From assembly GCA_040429635.1 (NCBI GenBank), contig CP158972.1:777918-841917 (forward strand): a stretch of DNA of 64,000 nt. Reading direction: 5' to 3'. Made by a program: the position numbers and the translations under genes. Positions 52,914-60,690 of the stretch are shown here, piece by piece (position 1 is the stretch's first letter; each line of letters begins with the position of its first letter). The notes under the pieces were generated by a model. That model was given only the letters and a program-made list of their open reading frames with translations. It searched no databases and was not told the origin of the DNA. This DNA is from Tamlana crocina (GTDB taxonomy: Bacteria > Bacteroidota > Bacteroidia > Flavobacteriales > Flavobacteriaceae).

Positions 52914-54704
52914 ATGAAAGTAAACACGCACCTCCAGGACGAAACTACCGAGCAACAATCAAACTACGACCAACTTTTAAATGCCAGAAAAGAGCAGATT
53001 AAAAGCGCAACCCGACAAGAATCGGAGCCAGAATTTAAATGGTTAACCGAAAACAGCCGTAAATTTTTGGAATCAGGTTATTTAACCGAAGGCACTACAC
53101 CAGAAGGCCGAATTAGGGAAATTGCCGAGCGCGCGGAATCTATTTTGAAGATTGATGGTTATGCCGATAAATTTTACAAATATATGGCCGAAGGGTTTTT
53201 CTCGTTGGCTTCGCCAGTGTGGTCTAACTTTGGAAAAAAGCGCGGTCTTCCAATTAGCTGTTTCGGTTCGAATATTGCCGACGATATGGGGAATATTCTT
53301 TATACGCAATCTGAAGTGGGTATGATGTCTAAATTAGGAGGTGGTACTTCGGGGTATTTTGGAAACTTGAGACACAGAGGAGCGCCAGTAAAAAACAACG
53401 GAGTATCGTCTGGTGCGGTGCATATTATGCAGCTTTTTGAAAAAATGGTAGATGTGGTTAGCCAAGGTTCGGTGCGTAGAGGGCGTTTTTCACCGTATTT
53501 GCCTGTTGAGCATCCCGATATTAAAGAATTTTTGGAAATTGGTACGGAGGGGAATTCCATCCAGGAGCTTACCCATGGTGTAACGGTTACCGATAAATGG
53601 ATGCAGGAAATGATTGATGGAGATGTGGAAAAGCGTTCCATTTGGGCTAAAGTGATCCAAAGAAGAGGTGAGATAGGTTATCCTTATATTTTCTTTAAAG
53701 ACCATGCCAACAACCAAGCGGCTGATGTTTATCAAGATAAAAAACACCAGATTGTAGCGAGTAACCTATGTACGGAAATCATGTTGCCATCCAACGAAAA
53801 CTGGTCGTTTGTATGCGTGTTGTCGTCTATCAACTTATTGCACTACGATAAGTGGAAAGATACCGATGCCGTTGAAACGATGGTGTATTTCTTGGATGCC
53901 GTAATCACCGAATTTGTTGAAAAGTTGGAAGAATTCAGAGATTCTGAGGATTTGGACGACAGACAAACATTTATGTTCATGGAGCGTGCCTATAATTTTG
54001 CAAAAGAAAACAGAGCATTAGGTTTGGGCGCCTTGGGCTGGCACTCGCTACTGCAATCTAAAATGTTGTCGTTTGATAGCGCTGAAGCCTTCAACTTGAA
54101 CAGTGAAATCTTTAAATTGATTGAGGAGAAATCATATAAAGCTTCAGAAGAATTGGCCAAACTATACGGAGAACCAGAAGTATTGAAAGGTTATGGCAGA
54201 CGTAACGCTACCTTGAATGCCATTGCACCAACAACGTCGTCAGCCTTTATTTTAGGGCAAGTATCGCAGGGTATCGAGCCTATTTGGTCTAATATTTACG
54301 TGAAGGATATTGCCAAGATTAAAACCACAATAAAGAACCCATATTTAGAGGCACTTTTAGAGGAAAAAGGTCAAAATACCGCAGAGGTATGGCGTAGTAT
54401 CCGCGATTACGATGGGTCGGTTCAGCATTTAGATTTCTTAACGGAAGAGGAACGCGATGTGTTTAAAACCTATTCTGAAATTGACCAATTGACTATTGTA
54501 TATCAAGCGGCAAACAGACAAAACCATATTGACCAAGGGCAGTCAGTTAACATTATTGTTCATCCAGATATGCCTGTAAAGGACATCAACAAGATATATG
54601 TTACTGCTTGGAAACTGGGGCTTAAATCGCTGTACTACCAACACAGTATGAATGCGGCACAAAAGTTTAAGCAGAAAAAGGAATGTGCTAGTTGCGAAGG
54701 CTAA
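52914..54704 (+). CDS. nrdA: Ribonucleotide reductase class I alpha subunit (no ATP-cone)
   Basis: This 596-residue catalytic subunit lacks an ATP-cone, consistent with that regulatory module being on the beta subunit. Features are the barrel motif NLCTEIMLPS (active-site Cys near residue 285), the free-radical region NENRALGLGALGWHSLL, and the C-terminal electron-transfer pair Cys591/Cys594 in KKECASCEG, which passes reducing equivalents from thioredoxin. 'RRGRFSPYLPVEHPDI' and 'GVSSGAVHIMQLFEKM' are typical of this group. It ends before a strong palindromic terminator. Confidence 0.95.
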   Translation: MKVNTHLQDETTEQQSNYDQLLNARKEQIKSATRQESEPEFKWLTENSRKFLESGYLTEGTTPEGRIREIAERAESILKIDGYADKFYKYMAEGFFSLASPVWSNFGKKRGLPISCFGSNIADDMGNILYTQSEVGMMSKLGGGTSGYFGNLRHRGAPVKNNGVSSGAVHIMQLFEKMVDVVSQGSVRRGRFSPYLPVEHPDIKEFLEIGTEGNSIQELTHGVTVTDKWMQEMIDGDVEKRSIWAKVIQRRGEIGYPYIFFKDHANNQAADVYQDKKHQIVASNLCTEIMLPSNENWSFVCVLSSINLLHYDKWKDTDAVETMVYFLDAVITEFVEKLEEFRDSEDLDDRQTFMFMERAYNFAKENRALGLGALGWHSLLQSKMLSFDSAEAFNLNSEIFKLIEEKSYKASEELAKLYGEPEVLKGYGRRNATLNAIAPTTSSAFILGQVSQGIEPIWSNIYVKDIAKIKTTIKNPYLEALLEEKGQNTAEVWRSIRDYDGSVQHLDFLTEEERDVFKTYSEIDQLTIVYQAANRQNHIDQGQSVNIIVHPDMPVKDINKIYVTAWKLGLKSLYYQHSMNAAQKFKQKKECASCEG

Positions 54705-54734
54705 ACTTCCAATAGTACTCAAAATCGCTATAAC

Positions 54735-54764
54735 AAAAAAGCACCCGAATTCGGGTGCTTTTTT
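54735..54764. terminator. Bidirectional terminator between nrdA and ppnP
   Basis: A fully palindromic hairpin, GCACCCGAATTCGGGTGC, is flanked by six A and six T residues and serves the converging nrdA and ppnP genes. Confidence 0.9.
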
Positions 54765-54786
54765 TATTGCAATAATTTTTAGTCAA

Positions 54787-55071
54787 TTATTTGTATTGAC
54801 ACAAATAAGAGGTTTGCCCAGAAACTTTAACCTGAAATTTTTCATTGGCTTCAATTTGGTAGGCCTCGCCAGCTTTGTATGTTTTCCACTCGGTTTCACC
54901 TGGCAATAGCACGGTCATTTCACCTTCTACAACATTCATGGTTTCGTGTTTAGAAGTACTGAATTCGTAAGTGCCAGCGTTCATTACCCCTAGGGTAGAT
55001 TGCCCTGTTTTGCTGGTGTATCCTAAAGATTTAACGTTGCCGTCAAAATATTCGTTTGCTGAAATCATCAT
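54787..55071 (-). CDS. ppnP: Pyrimidine/purine nucleoside phosphorylase (DUF1255)
   Basis: This 94-residue small cupin-type protein splits nucleosides with phosphate to give a free base and ribose 1-phosphate. The family pattern is visible: NEYFDGNVKSLGYTSKTG, GVMNAGTYEFST, ETMNVVEGEMTVLLPGE and the C-terminal YLCQYK. An ATG one codon inside the frame is equally possible. It is a single-gene unit, converging with nrdA. Length is normal for the family. Confidence 0.93.
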   Translation of the reverse strand: MMISANEYFDGNVKSLGYTSKTGQSTLGVMNAGTYEFSTSKHETMNVVEGEMTVLLPGETEWKTYKAGEAYQIEANEKFQVKVSGQTSYLCQYK

Positions 55072-55158
55072 TTAAATTTTAAAATTTCTTCAAAAATACT
55101 AAACTCATCGTAGAACAAAGAATGATAGGCCATAATCTGATTTAATACCAAAAAAAAT

Positions 55159-55182
55159 CTCCAAGAGTGAGGGCTCTTGGAG
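55159..55182 (-). terminator. Terminator of the OmpA-family lipoprotein gene
   Basis: A perfect 9-bp stem CTCCAAGAG/CTCTTGGAG encloses a 6-nt loop; on the minus strand it is followed by ATTTTTTTT. It lies about 55 nt after the lipoprotein stop. Confidence 0.85.
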
Positions 55183-55238
55183 GTTTTATGTTGTTTCACA
55201 TCTTTTTTAGAATGTTCAACGGATAGTTAAACTAATAT

Positions 55239-56105
55239 TTAGTCTAATATATTTTCAGAAATAGCGGTGTCGTTTTCAGCCATCAAAGCAAAAAACTTAT
55301 CGATATTTGGAAGGATTATAATTCTTGTTCTTCTGTTTTTTGCACGGTCTTCAGCGTTATCGTTACTCGCAATAGGCTGGTAGCTGCTTCTTCCCGAAGC
55401 GATTAATTTTTCAGGAGCTACGTTATATTCGTCTTGTAATTTACGTACAACAGAGGTGGCTCTTAATACGCTCAAATCCCAGTTGTCTGCGATGTTTACG
55501 GTGCTAATGGTTCTGGCATCGGTGTGACCTTCAACCATAACGTCTAAGCTAGGCTCGGAGTTGATAACGTCGGCTAATTTCTTTAAAACCTTATCGGCTT
55601 TAGAGCTTAATCTGTAGCTTGCCGTATTGAACAGCATGTTATCAGCAATAGAAATCATCACAACAGTTTCGTTAATATCTACGGCAAAGTCTTCGTCTTC
55701 ATCAATGTTACTTGTTTTAATGGTTTTTTCAAGGTTGTATGCCACAGCCAAATTCATAGAGTCTTTTAAAGTTTTGGCTTGGCTAAGTTTTGCAGGATCA
55801 ACATTTTTTAATGTTTTACGCATGCCCTCTTTAGTCTTGTTGGAAATTACTGTGCCGTTTTCTGCTGCTTCTAATTTGGAATCGCTCTCTTCTTTTAAAG
55901 ACATGATTTTGCTGTTGTAGGCCTCAACGCGTTCCTGAATTTTATCGAATTTGGCTTCTAAGTCTTCTTTGGCTACTCTCGTTTTTTGCAGTTCGCTTTT
56001 AATTTCGCCATTTTCTTGTTGTAATGCCAAGTATTTTTTCTTTGATACGCACGATACGGTAAAAATGGCTATTAAAAGTAATACAGATATTTTCTTCATA
56101 ATCAT
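55239..56105 (-). CDS. OmpA-family peptidoglycan-associated lipoprotein
   Basis: This 288-residue protein has a signal peptide with lipobox FTVSC (Cys19; a start two codons in is also possible), then a coiled-coil region (about 25-80, rich in Glu, Lys and Gln), and a C-terminal OmpA/MotB domain (about 150-280) with VMVEGHTDARTIS and AKNRRTRIIIL that binds peptidoglycan. The coiled coil and OmpA domain together suggest a spacer that tethers the outer membrane to the wall. It is a single-gene unit with its own terminator. Confidence 0.9.
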   Translation of the reverse strand: MIMKKISVLLLIAIFTVSCVSKKKYLALQQENGEIKSELQKTRVAKEDLEAKFDKIQERVEAYNSKIMSLKEESDSKLEAAENGTVISNKTKEGMRKTLKNVDPAKLSQAKTLKDSMNLAVAYNLEKTIKTSNIDEDEDFAVDINETVVMISIADNMLFNTASYRLSSKADKVLKKLADVINSEPSLDVMVEGHTDARTISTVNIADNWDLSVLRATSVVRKLQDEYNVAPEKLIASGRSSYQPIASNDNAEDRAKNRRTRIIILPNIDKFFALMAENDTAISENILD

Positions 56106-56203
56106 TAATAATATTGTTTCCCATATTTACGAGATTAAAGCCAATATAGATTACGAAGCCAGTCTTTTTTTGTTAAAAATCTGAAAGCCAATATAAAAAA
56201 AGC

Positions 56204-56242
56204 CACAACATGTATTGGCTATAAGCGCCATAACATGTTGTG
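56204..56242 (-). terminator. Terminator of the PiT transporter gene
   Basis: CACAACATGT and ACATGTTGTG form a 10-bp stem, partly extended inside by GGC/GCC. On the minus strand it is followed by GGCTTTTTTT. It lies about 30 nt after the transporter stop. Confidence 0.85.
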
Positions 56243-56271
56243 ACTTATTGTGTTTAACAGATGAAGGAAGC

Positions 56272-58590
56272 TTATTCTTCCTTCTCCAATTCTTTTAAAG
56301 TGCCATTCCCGGCAATAGACTCTACAATTTCAATGGTTGCAGGTTTTACCGAAGCATTATGAGAATTGTGATACTCTTCCAATAGATTCATAGTGGCAAC
56401 CAATAAGTCTTTAGTTTCAGATAGCAATCCGAAGTACAGCGTAGTGTTTTTTGGGCTCGATTCTTCTTTTCTGGTGCGCTCTACCTGCTTTTGTATTTTT
56501 TCAGACAGAATTTGGAATAATTTGTCTTTAGAACTTAAAATGTCTCCGATTTTATCAAAAGAACGGGAATCGAAAACCGATTTGGTATCGTTGAACAATT
56601 TCTCAACAGATTCATCAACTTCTTTAAGTTCTTTAATTTGGTTGAATTTAAGTTTTTTGTGATTGTTATTTACGTGTTTGAAGCTTACTTTGGAAATGTA
56701 CTCTAAAGATTGAGTCATGTCCTGTAGGTAGCCCAAAATATTGATGTAAAAATCACTGGCGCCCACACTCGATTCATCCAGATTTTTGATGAAATAGAAT
56801 ATGTTGTCTCTTAAACTATCAACTTCAAGCGATAATTTGTCGATTTGTTTTTTATTCTTTTTAAGTGAAGATAAGTCCTGTTTCGCCAATCCCTGTATGG
56901 CGTTCGAGTAAATTTTGTTACCTCGTTTTACCACATTAGCAATGTTGGCAGCACTTTCGTGGATAACACCTTGTACAGAACTGCTTTCGGTATTTTTAAG
57001 TCGGTCTTCACTTTTGCCTTCAACCGATTTTCTTTTATGTGCTAAAAAGTTTCTAACTAACAGCGCTACAGTAAGTAAAAGAAGGATAGGCGTCATTACA
57101 TGAGGTTCCCAGTTGATTAAAAACACCACAATCCCAGAAGCGATAAAAGCCCCAAAGGCAGTACCAAACCAGCCGCCAATAACATTTAACACGCCAGCCA
57201 CTCTATAAACGGCGCTCTCGGCACCCCAAGCCCTATCGGCCAACGATGTACCCATGGCTACCATAAAGGTTACGTAGGTAGTTGAAAGTGGTAATTTCAT
57301 AGCCGTTGCAATAGATATTAATACACCAGCAACCATTAAGTTTACTGAAGCCCTAATCATATCGAATGCAGGAGCATCCATGCTTTGGTCCTTGGTTAAT
57401 GTAGTGTTTGGTTTTTGGAAATTGGTGTCAATCTTTGCTTGCATGGATGCCGGGATGATAAATCTCAATCCATCCGAAATAGACGAGGTCGCTTTAACAA
57501 TACTTCTTGAAAGCATGTTAGGCTTAAATTTTTCGTGTGTATCGCCTTGTCTTGATAAGCTAATTTCAGTTTCTGCAACGGTTTTTGCTTTTTTGGAAAA
57601 CCAAAGTGTCGCCACCATTACGCCTCCAGAAATGAAAAGTAAAAAGGGCTCGGCTGGCATCTTTTTGCCCAAAATGCCCATAGCGAATTCAGAGGCACCT
57701 GTTCCAGAACCTACCCAAGCTTCGTAACTGTGGTATGCGGCCATGGGTACACCAATAAAGTTTACCAAGTCGTTCCCTGAAAAAGCCAATGCCAATCCAA
57801 ACGTACCAACCGCAATAACGATGATTAAAATGCTCTTTTTAGCTATTTTTTGGAAAGCAAACGAGAGCAGGGTAAAGAGAACAAAACTGCCTAAAATGAT
57901 ATACATTTCATTGCCTTCAATCACTCCTTTTAAATTATCATAATAAGGTGTGCCCTTTAAGCCTTTCATAAAGATGAAATACAGTATGGCCGTTAATGCC
58001 ACGCCACCGAAGAAAGCACCAAAGTTTTTGATTTTTTCTTCAAAATGAAAGGTGAAAATAAGTCGCGATACCCACTGAACCAAGGCGCCGATACTAAAAG
58101 CTATAACTACCGATAGTAATATACCACTTATAATTTCTATGGCTTTTTCGGTATTAATGTAATTGCCCAAATCGGCCAGGGTTTCAGAATCCGAAGCCGT
58201 GATTTTTATTGCAGCCATAATCACCGCAGCACCCAATAAATTGAATACGATGGATACTGTGGTTGAGGTGGGCAATCCAATAGTGTTAAAGAAATCGAGC
58301 AAGAGTATGTCTGTAATCATTACAGCCATAAAAATGAGCATGATTTCATGGAAGTTGAACATGGCCGGCACAAAAATACCTTTTCGGGCTACTTCCATAA
58401 GTCCGCTGGAAAAAACGGCTCCAATAAAAATACCCAAACTGGCCACAATCATAATGGTGCGCATGGAAATGGCTTTCGATCCAATGGCAGAATTAAGAAA
58501 GTTAATGGCGTCGTTACTTACTCCAACAACAAGATCAACTACAGCTAAAATAGCGATAGCTATAAGCATGTATAAGTAAATGTGTTCCAT
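56272..58590 (-). CDS. PiT-family inorganic phosphate transporter with C-terminal PhoU/DUF47-like domain
   Basis: I use the ATG at 58590 (MEHIYLYMLIAIAILAVVD) rather than the one eleven codons upstream, since it directly precedes the first helix. The protein of about 772 residues has the PiT signatures GVSNDAINFLNSAIGSKA and AFSGNDLVNFIGVPMA and about ten membrane segments to roughly residue 530. The last 230 residues are helical and resemble the PhoU-like DUF47 domain, which elsewhere is a separate regulator of PiT. It imports phosphate by symport. Phased half-sites lie upstream at 58642-58657, and the O/P porin gene precedes it. Confidence 0.9.
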   Translation of the reverse strand: MEHIYLYMLIAIAILAVVDLVVGVSNDAINFLNSAIGSKAISMRTIMIVASLGIFIGAVFSSGLMEVARKGIFVPAMFNFHEIMLIFMAVMITDILLLDFFNTIGLPTSTTVSIVFNLLGAAVIMAAIKITASDSETLADLGNYINTEKAIEIISGILLSVVIAFSIGALVQWVSRLIFTFHFEEKIKNFGAFFGGVALTAILYFIFMKGLKGTPYYDNLKGVIEGNEMYIILGSFVLFTLLSFAFQKIAKKSILIIVIAVGTFGLALAFSGNDLVNFIGVPMAAYHSYEAWVGSGTGASEFAMGILGKKMPAEPFLLFISGGVMVATLWFSKKAKTVAETEISLSRQGDTHEKFKPNMLSRSIVKATSSISDGLRFIIPASMQAKIDTNFQKPNTTLTKDQSMDAPAFDMIRASVNLMVAGVLISIATAMKLPLSTTYVTFMVAMGTSLADRAWGAESAVYRVAGVLNVIGGWFGTAFGAFIASGIVVFLINWEPHVMTPILLLLTVALLVRNFLAHKRKSVEGKSEDRLKNTESSSVQGVIHESAANIANVVKRGNKIYSNAIQGLAKQDLSSLKKNKKQIDKLSLEVDSLRDNIFYFIKNLDESSVGASDFYINILGYLQDMTQSLEYISKVSFKHVNNNHKKLKFNQIKELKEVDESVEKLFNDTKSVFDSRSFDKIGDILSSKDKLFQILSEKIQKQVERTRKEESSPKNTTLYFGLLSETKDLLVATMNLLEEYHNSHNASVKPATIEIVESIAGNGTLKELEKEE

Positions 58591-58641
58591 AGGTTTCAAT
58601 TGTAAAAGGACTGCAAATATCATGACAATATATGGTTATTA

Positions 58642-58657
58642 TGTTACGTAATTGTTA
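58642..58657 (-). promoter_or_regulatory. Phased TGTTA half-sites upstream of the PiT gene
   Basis: TGTTA occurs at 58642 and 58653 on the plus strand, exactly 11 bp apart (TAACA on the gene strand). A candidate -7 element, GATATTTG followed by CAG, lies 18 nt further toward the gene (58621-58614). The repeat spacing matches PhoB-type boxes. Confidence 0.4.
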
Positions 58658-58667
58658 TTTTAATTGG

Positions 58668-59867
58668 TTAAAAATGGATGTCGAATCCTAACCTGAACAA
58701 AATGTTATCTTTAGTTCTGTTAACGGTTGTATAACTTAAATCGGATTGTACTTTTAGTTTGTGCCCAACTATAAATTTGTTCACGCCAAAAGTGTATTGT
58801 TTGGTTGGCAAAGTATTGGTAACAGACTTGTAATTCAAAGTGGTGAAACGCCCAACAAACTCATAATTGCATTTAAGTAAGTATCCCGCTTGTAAATTCA
58901 GGGCATTACCCACCAAAACGATATCGCCCGTTTCGGAGTTGTCTGCATTTACGGCAACAGGGTTATCGGCTGTACGGTTGGCATATTCGCCCATAAATGA
59001 AAATCTGTTGTACTTAAACATGGCATCGGCAAAAAAGGTGGTGATGTCGGTTTCGTAAAGCGAACCATCATCCCTGAACATGTAATTGCCTAAAACGCTT
59101 CGGGTTTTTACGGCATCCTGATTGAGGTCGTAAGTGAAGCCCAGCATTAGTTTAGGGCTGGCTTCCCGCTTTAAATCAGAACCTGTGTAATCTCCTTTAG
59201 ATTGAAACGTTCCAAAAGGTAAAAGTTCAAGCCGGGCTGTGTATTGCAAACCGCCTTGGTTGCCTTCCGTAATATTGCGTCCTTCCCCTTGCGATACTGC
59301 GATTTTTTCACGCATTAAGAAATTGCCGCCTAATTTTGATTTATGTCGCAATTGTATGCCCATATCGCGGTCTAGGGTAAAACGCCTGTTTAATAATGAT
59401 CGGTTGATTAACTGTAGGTTGCCAGACGAAATTACACGCTCTACGTTGCCGGGAAGTTTGGTTTGTCCGGCCCAAAGTTCGAGGTTTTTGGCAAAGTTCC
59501 ACATAATAACGGCGTCTAAAATATAACGCGGTGCGTTACGGGTAAACTGGTTTGCTCCAGAAATGTCTCTGTTAGAAAGTCCCAACTCCAATTTGTACCT
59601 TAGTTTAGGGCTATAGGCAAAACCATCGAATTTTAATCGGGCACGACGGACTGAAAAATCATATTCGGGGCTACCATAGTTATTGCCGTTATAATTCCAT
59701 TGGGAATTGTAGCGAACCTGAAAACGGGGAGCGAATTTTATACTGAAAGAACTATCTTTTGCAACAAAATTGATTAATCCTTTTCCAAAAGAAGTCTCAC
59801 TGATTTCTTGAGAATGTGCAGCTAGTACTAGGCCAAACGCTAGCGCGATGGCAAATTTAATTTTCAT
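58668..59867 (-). CDS. O/P-type phosphate-selective porin-like outer-membrane protein
   Basis: The chosen start, ATG 59867, gives a signal peptide MKIKFAIALAFGLVLAAHSQ; an upstream ATG nine codons earlier is less likely. The protein of about 399 residues is a beta-barrel of the OprO/OprP family with FAPRFQVRYNSQW and YDFSVRRARLKFDGFAYSPK near the start and ends in the insertion signal FRLGFDIHF. It is followed 77 nt later by the PiT transporter gene, so the pair makes a phosphate path across both membranes. Paired 11-bp half-sites sit 40-57 nt upstream. Confidence 0.9.
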   Translation of the reverse strand: MKIKFAIALAFGLVLAAHSQEISETSFGKGLINFVAKDSSFSIKFAPRFQVRYNSQWNYNGNNYGSPEYDFSVRRARLKFDGFAYSPKLRYKLELGLSNRDISGANQFTRNAPRYILDAVIMWNFAKNLELWAGQTKLPGNVERVISSGNLQLINRSLLNRRFTLDRDMGIQLRHKSKLGGNFLMREKIAVSQGEGRNITEGNQGGLQYTARLELLPFGTFQSKGDYTGSDLKREASPKLMLGFTYDLNQDAVKTRSVLGNYMFRDDGSLYETDITTFFADAMFKYNRFSFMGEYANRTADNPVAVNADNSETGDIVLVGNALNLQAGYLLKCNYEFVGRFTTLNYKSVTNTLPTKQYTFGVNKFIVGHKLKVQSDLSYTTVNRTKDNILFRLGFDIHF

Positions 59868-59907
59868 TGTACGTATTAGTTTTTGTCGCTGCAAAGAACC
59901 AATCCTA

Positions 59908-59923
59908 ATGTTATCTAAATGTT
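59908..59923 (-). promoter_or_regulatory. Phased ATGTT half-sites upstream of the O/P porin
   Basis: ATGTT occurs at 59908 and 59919 on the plus strand, 11 bp apart; on the gene strand they read as two TAACATT blocks with a 4-nt spacer. A TTTGCAG, candidate -7 end, lies just downstream at 59895-59889. It resembles a PhoB box by spacing only. Confidence 0.45.
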
Positions 59924-59953
59924 ACCAAACGATTAACATTAAAACAATAAAAA

Positions 59954-59976
59954 GACTGCCTTGGCCAAAGGCAGTC
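59954..59976 (-). terminator. Terminator-like hairpin upstream of the O/P porin
   Basis: GACTGCC and GGCAGTC, with an inner TTGG/CCAA pairing, form a strong stem. On the minus strand it is followed by TTTTTATTG. It does not follow an annotated minus-strand gene, so it may end an unannotated short transcript or attenuate the porin transcript. Confidence 0.7.
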
Positions 59977-60162
59977 TCATTAGAAATCATGATAATGTAG
60001 TCGACAAAAACTAATAGATTATATGAAATACTAATTAAATTGTCTCAAGACTGTGCAAATATCAAGGTTTAAGTTCATTGTAATGTAACGCAAATATTAA
60101 TTTAATATTAATAATGATGTTTTTTTAAATATTCAATTCATTGAAAAACAAATGATTACAAG

Positions 60163-60206
60163 TTTAATGTTAATTTAATGTTATGTAAATGTTGTTTAAA
60201 TGTTAT
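60163..60206. promoter_or_regulatory. Four 11-bp-phased ATGTT half-sites
   Basis: ATGTT occurs at 60167, 60178, 60189 and 60200, each exactly 11 bp from the next, with T/A-rich flanks of near-constant sequence. The last unit ends 8-10 nt before the -7 element of the MORN gene, the position a PhoB box occupies relative to -10 in E. coli. The orientation could also serve the opposite strand. Confidence 0.55.
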
Positions 60207-60222
60207 CAATTTTGTAACTTTG
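60192..60222 (+). promoter_or_regulatory. Promoter of the MORN gene, TTG-N20-TAACTTTG
   Basis: TTG at 60192-60194 is followed by 20 nt and an exact -7 match TAACTTTG (60215-60222), 29 nt before the start codon. The -33 element lies inside the phased half-site array. Confidence 0.7.
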
Positions 60223-60250
60223 ATTTAATAATGTTAAAAACCCCATAATT

Positions 60251-60607
60251 ATGAAGAAGTTTATTTTATGTTTTGCCTTTTTAATTACTGTGGTTTCTTT
60301 TGCTCAAAAAGAACAAAAGAGAGATTTAAAGTTTAACAAAGACACCAATTTAATTGAAGTAACTTACTATCATGACAATGGAGTGGTGAGCCAAACCGGT
60401 TTTTACACTACAGATGGTAAACTTCAAGGGGAGTGGTTAAGCTTTAGCGCAGAAGGCAAAAAAACAGTTTCTGGTAATTATGATAATGGTAAAAAAGTCG
60501 GCAAGTGGTTTTATTACACTAATGAAACCGTAAAAGAAGTAGATTACAATGAAAATGTAATCGCTAGTTTGAAGGAAACAGACGTTAAGGACGATAAAGG
60601 CCTATAA
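60251..60607 (+). CDS. Small secreted MORN-repeat protein
   Basis: This 118-residue protein has a signal peptide (MKKFILCFAFLITVVSFAQ). The mature 99 residues contain about three MORN_2-type units: TYYHDNGVVSQTGFYTTDGK, GEWLSFSAEGKKTVSGNYDN and GKWFYYTNETVKEVDYNENV. Such proteins are sometimes called YwqK-family 'antitoxins' or mislabelled as nucleotide adenylyltransferases, but there is no evidence for either here. It is preceded by the four-unit phased array and a consensus promoter, so strong, regulated expression is likely. Its role in the phosphate block is unknown. Confidence 0.85.
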   Translation: MKKFILCFAFLITVVSFAQKEQKRDLKFNKDTNLIEVTYYHDNGVVSQTGFYTTDGKLQGEWLSFSAEGKKTVSGNYDNGKKVGKWFYYTNETVKEVDYNENVIASLKETDVKDDKGL

Positions 60608-60630
60608 AAACTAAGCAAACTACAAATAGA

Positions 60631-60656
60631 AAAAGCATCCCATTTGGGATGCTTTT
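60631..60656. terminator. Bidirectional terminator between the MORN and beta-helix lipoprotein genes
   Basis: AAAAGCATCCC and GGGATGCTTTT form an 11-bp stem around ATTT with a T-tract on both strands. The two genes converge on it. Confidence 0.9.
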
Positions 60657-60690
60657 TTTATTTCATCTTAACCTTGAAAAGTGTTGGTTA

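Larger units (their letters stand above)
59895..60250. other. 356-nt divergent region with paired half-sites, hairpin and promoter
   Basis: There is no gene here. From left to right the region holds two 11-bp-phased half-sites (59908-59923), a minus-strand terminator-like hairpin (59954-59976), an AT-rich stretch of about 185 nt, four 11-bp-phased half-sites (60163-60206) and the promoter of the MORN gene (60192-60222). Any minus-strand transcript starting right of the hairpin would end at it as a short RNA. Confidence 0.6.

Noticed and set aside
60251-60607. Annotation as a nucleotide adenylyltransferase or an antitoxin
   Set aside because: Only a signal peptide and MORN_2-type repeats are visible; there is no nucleotide-binding motif and no toxin gene adjacent.
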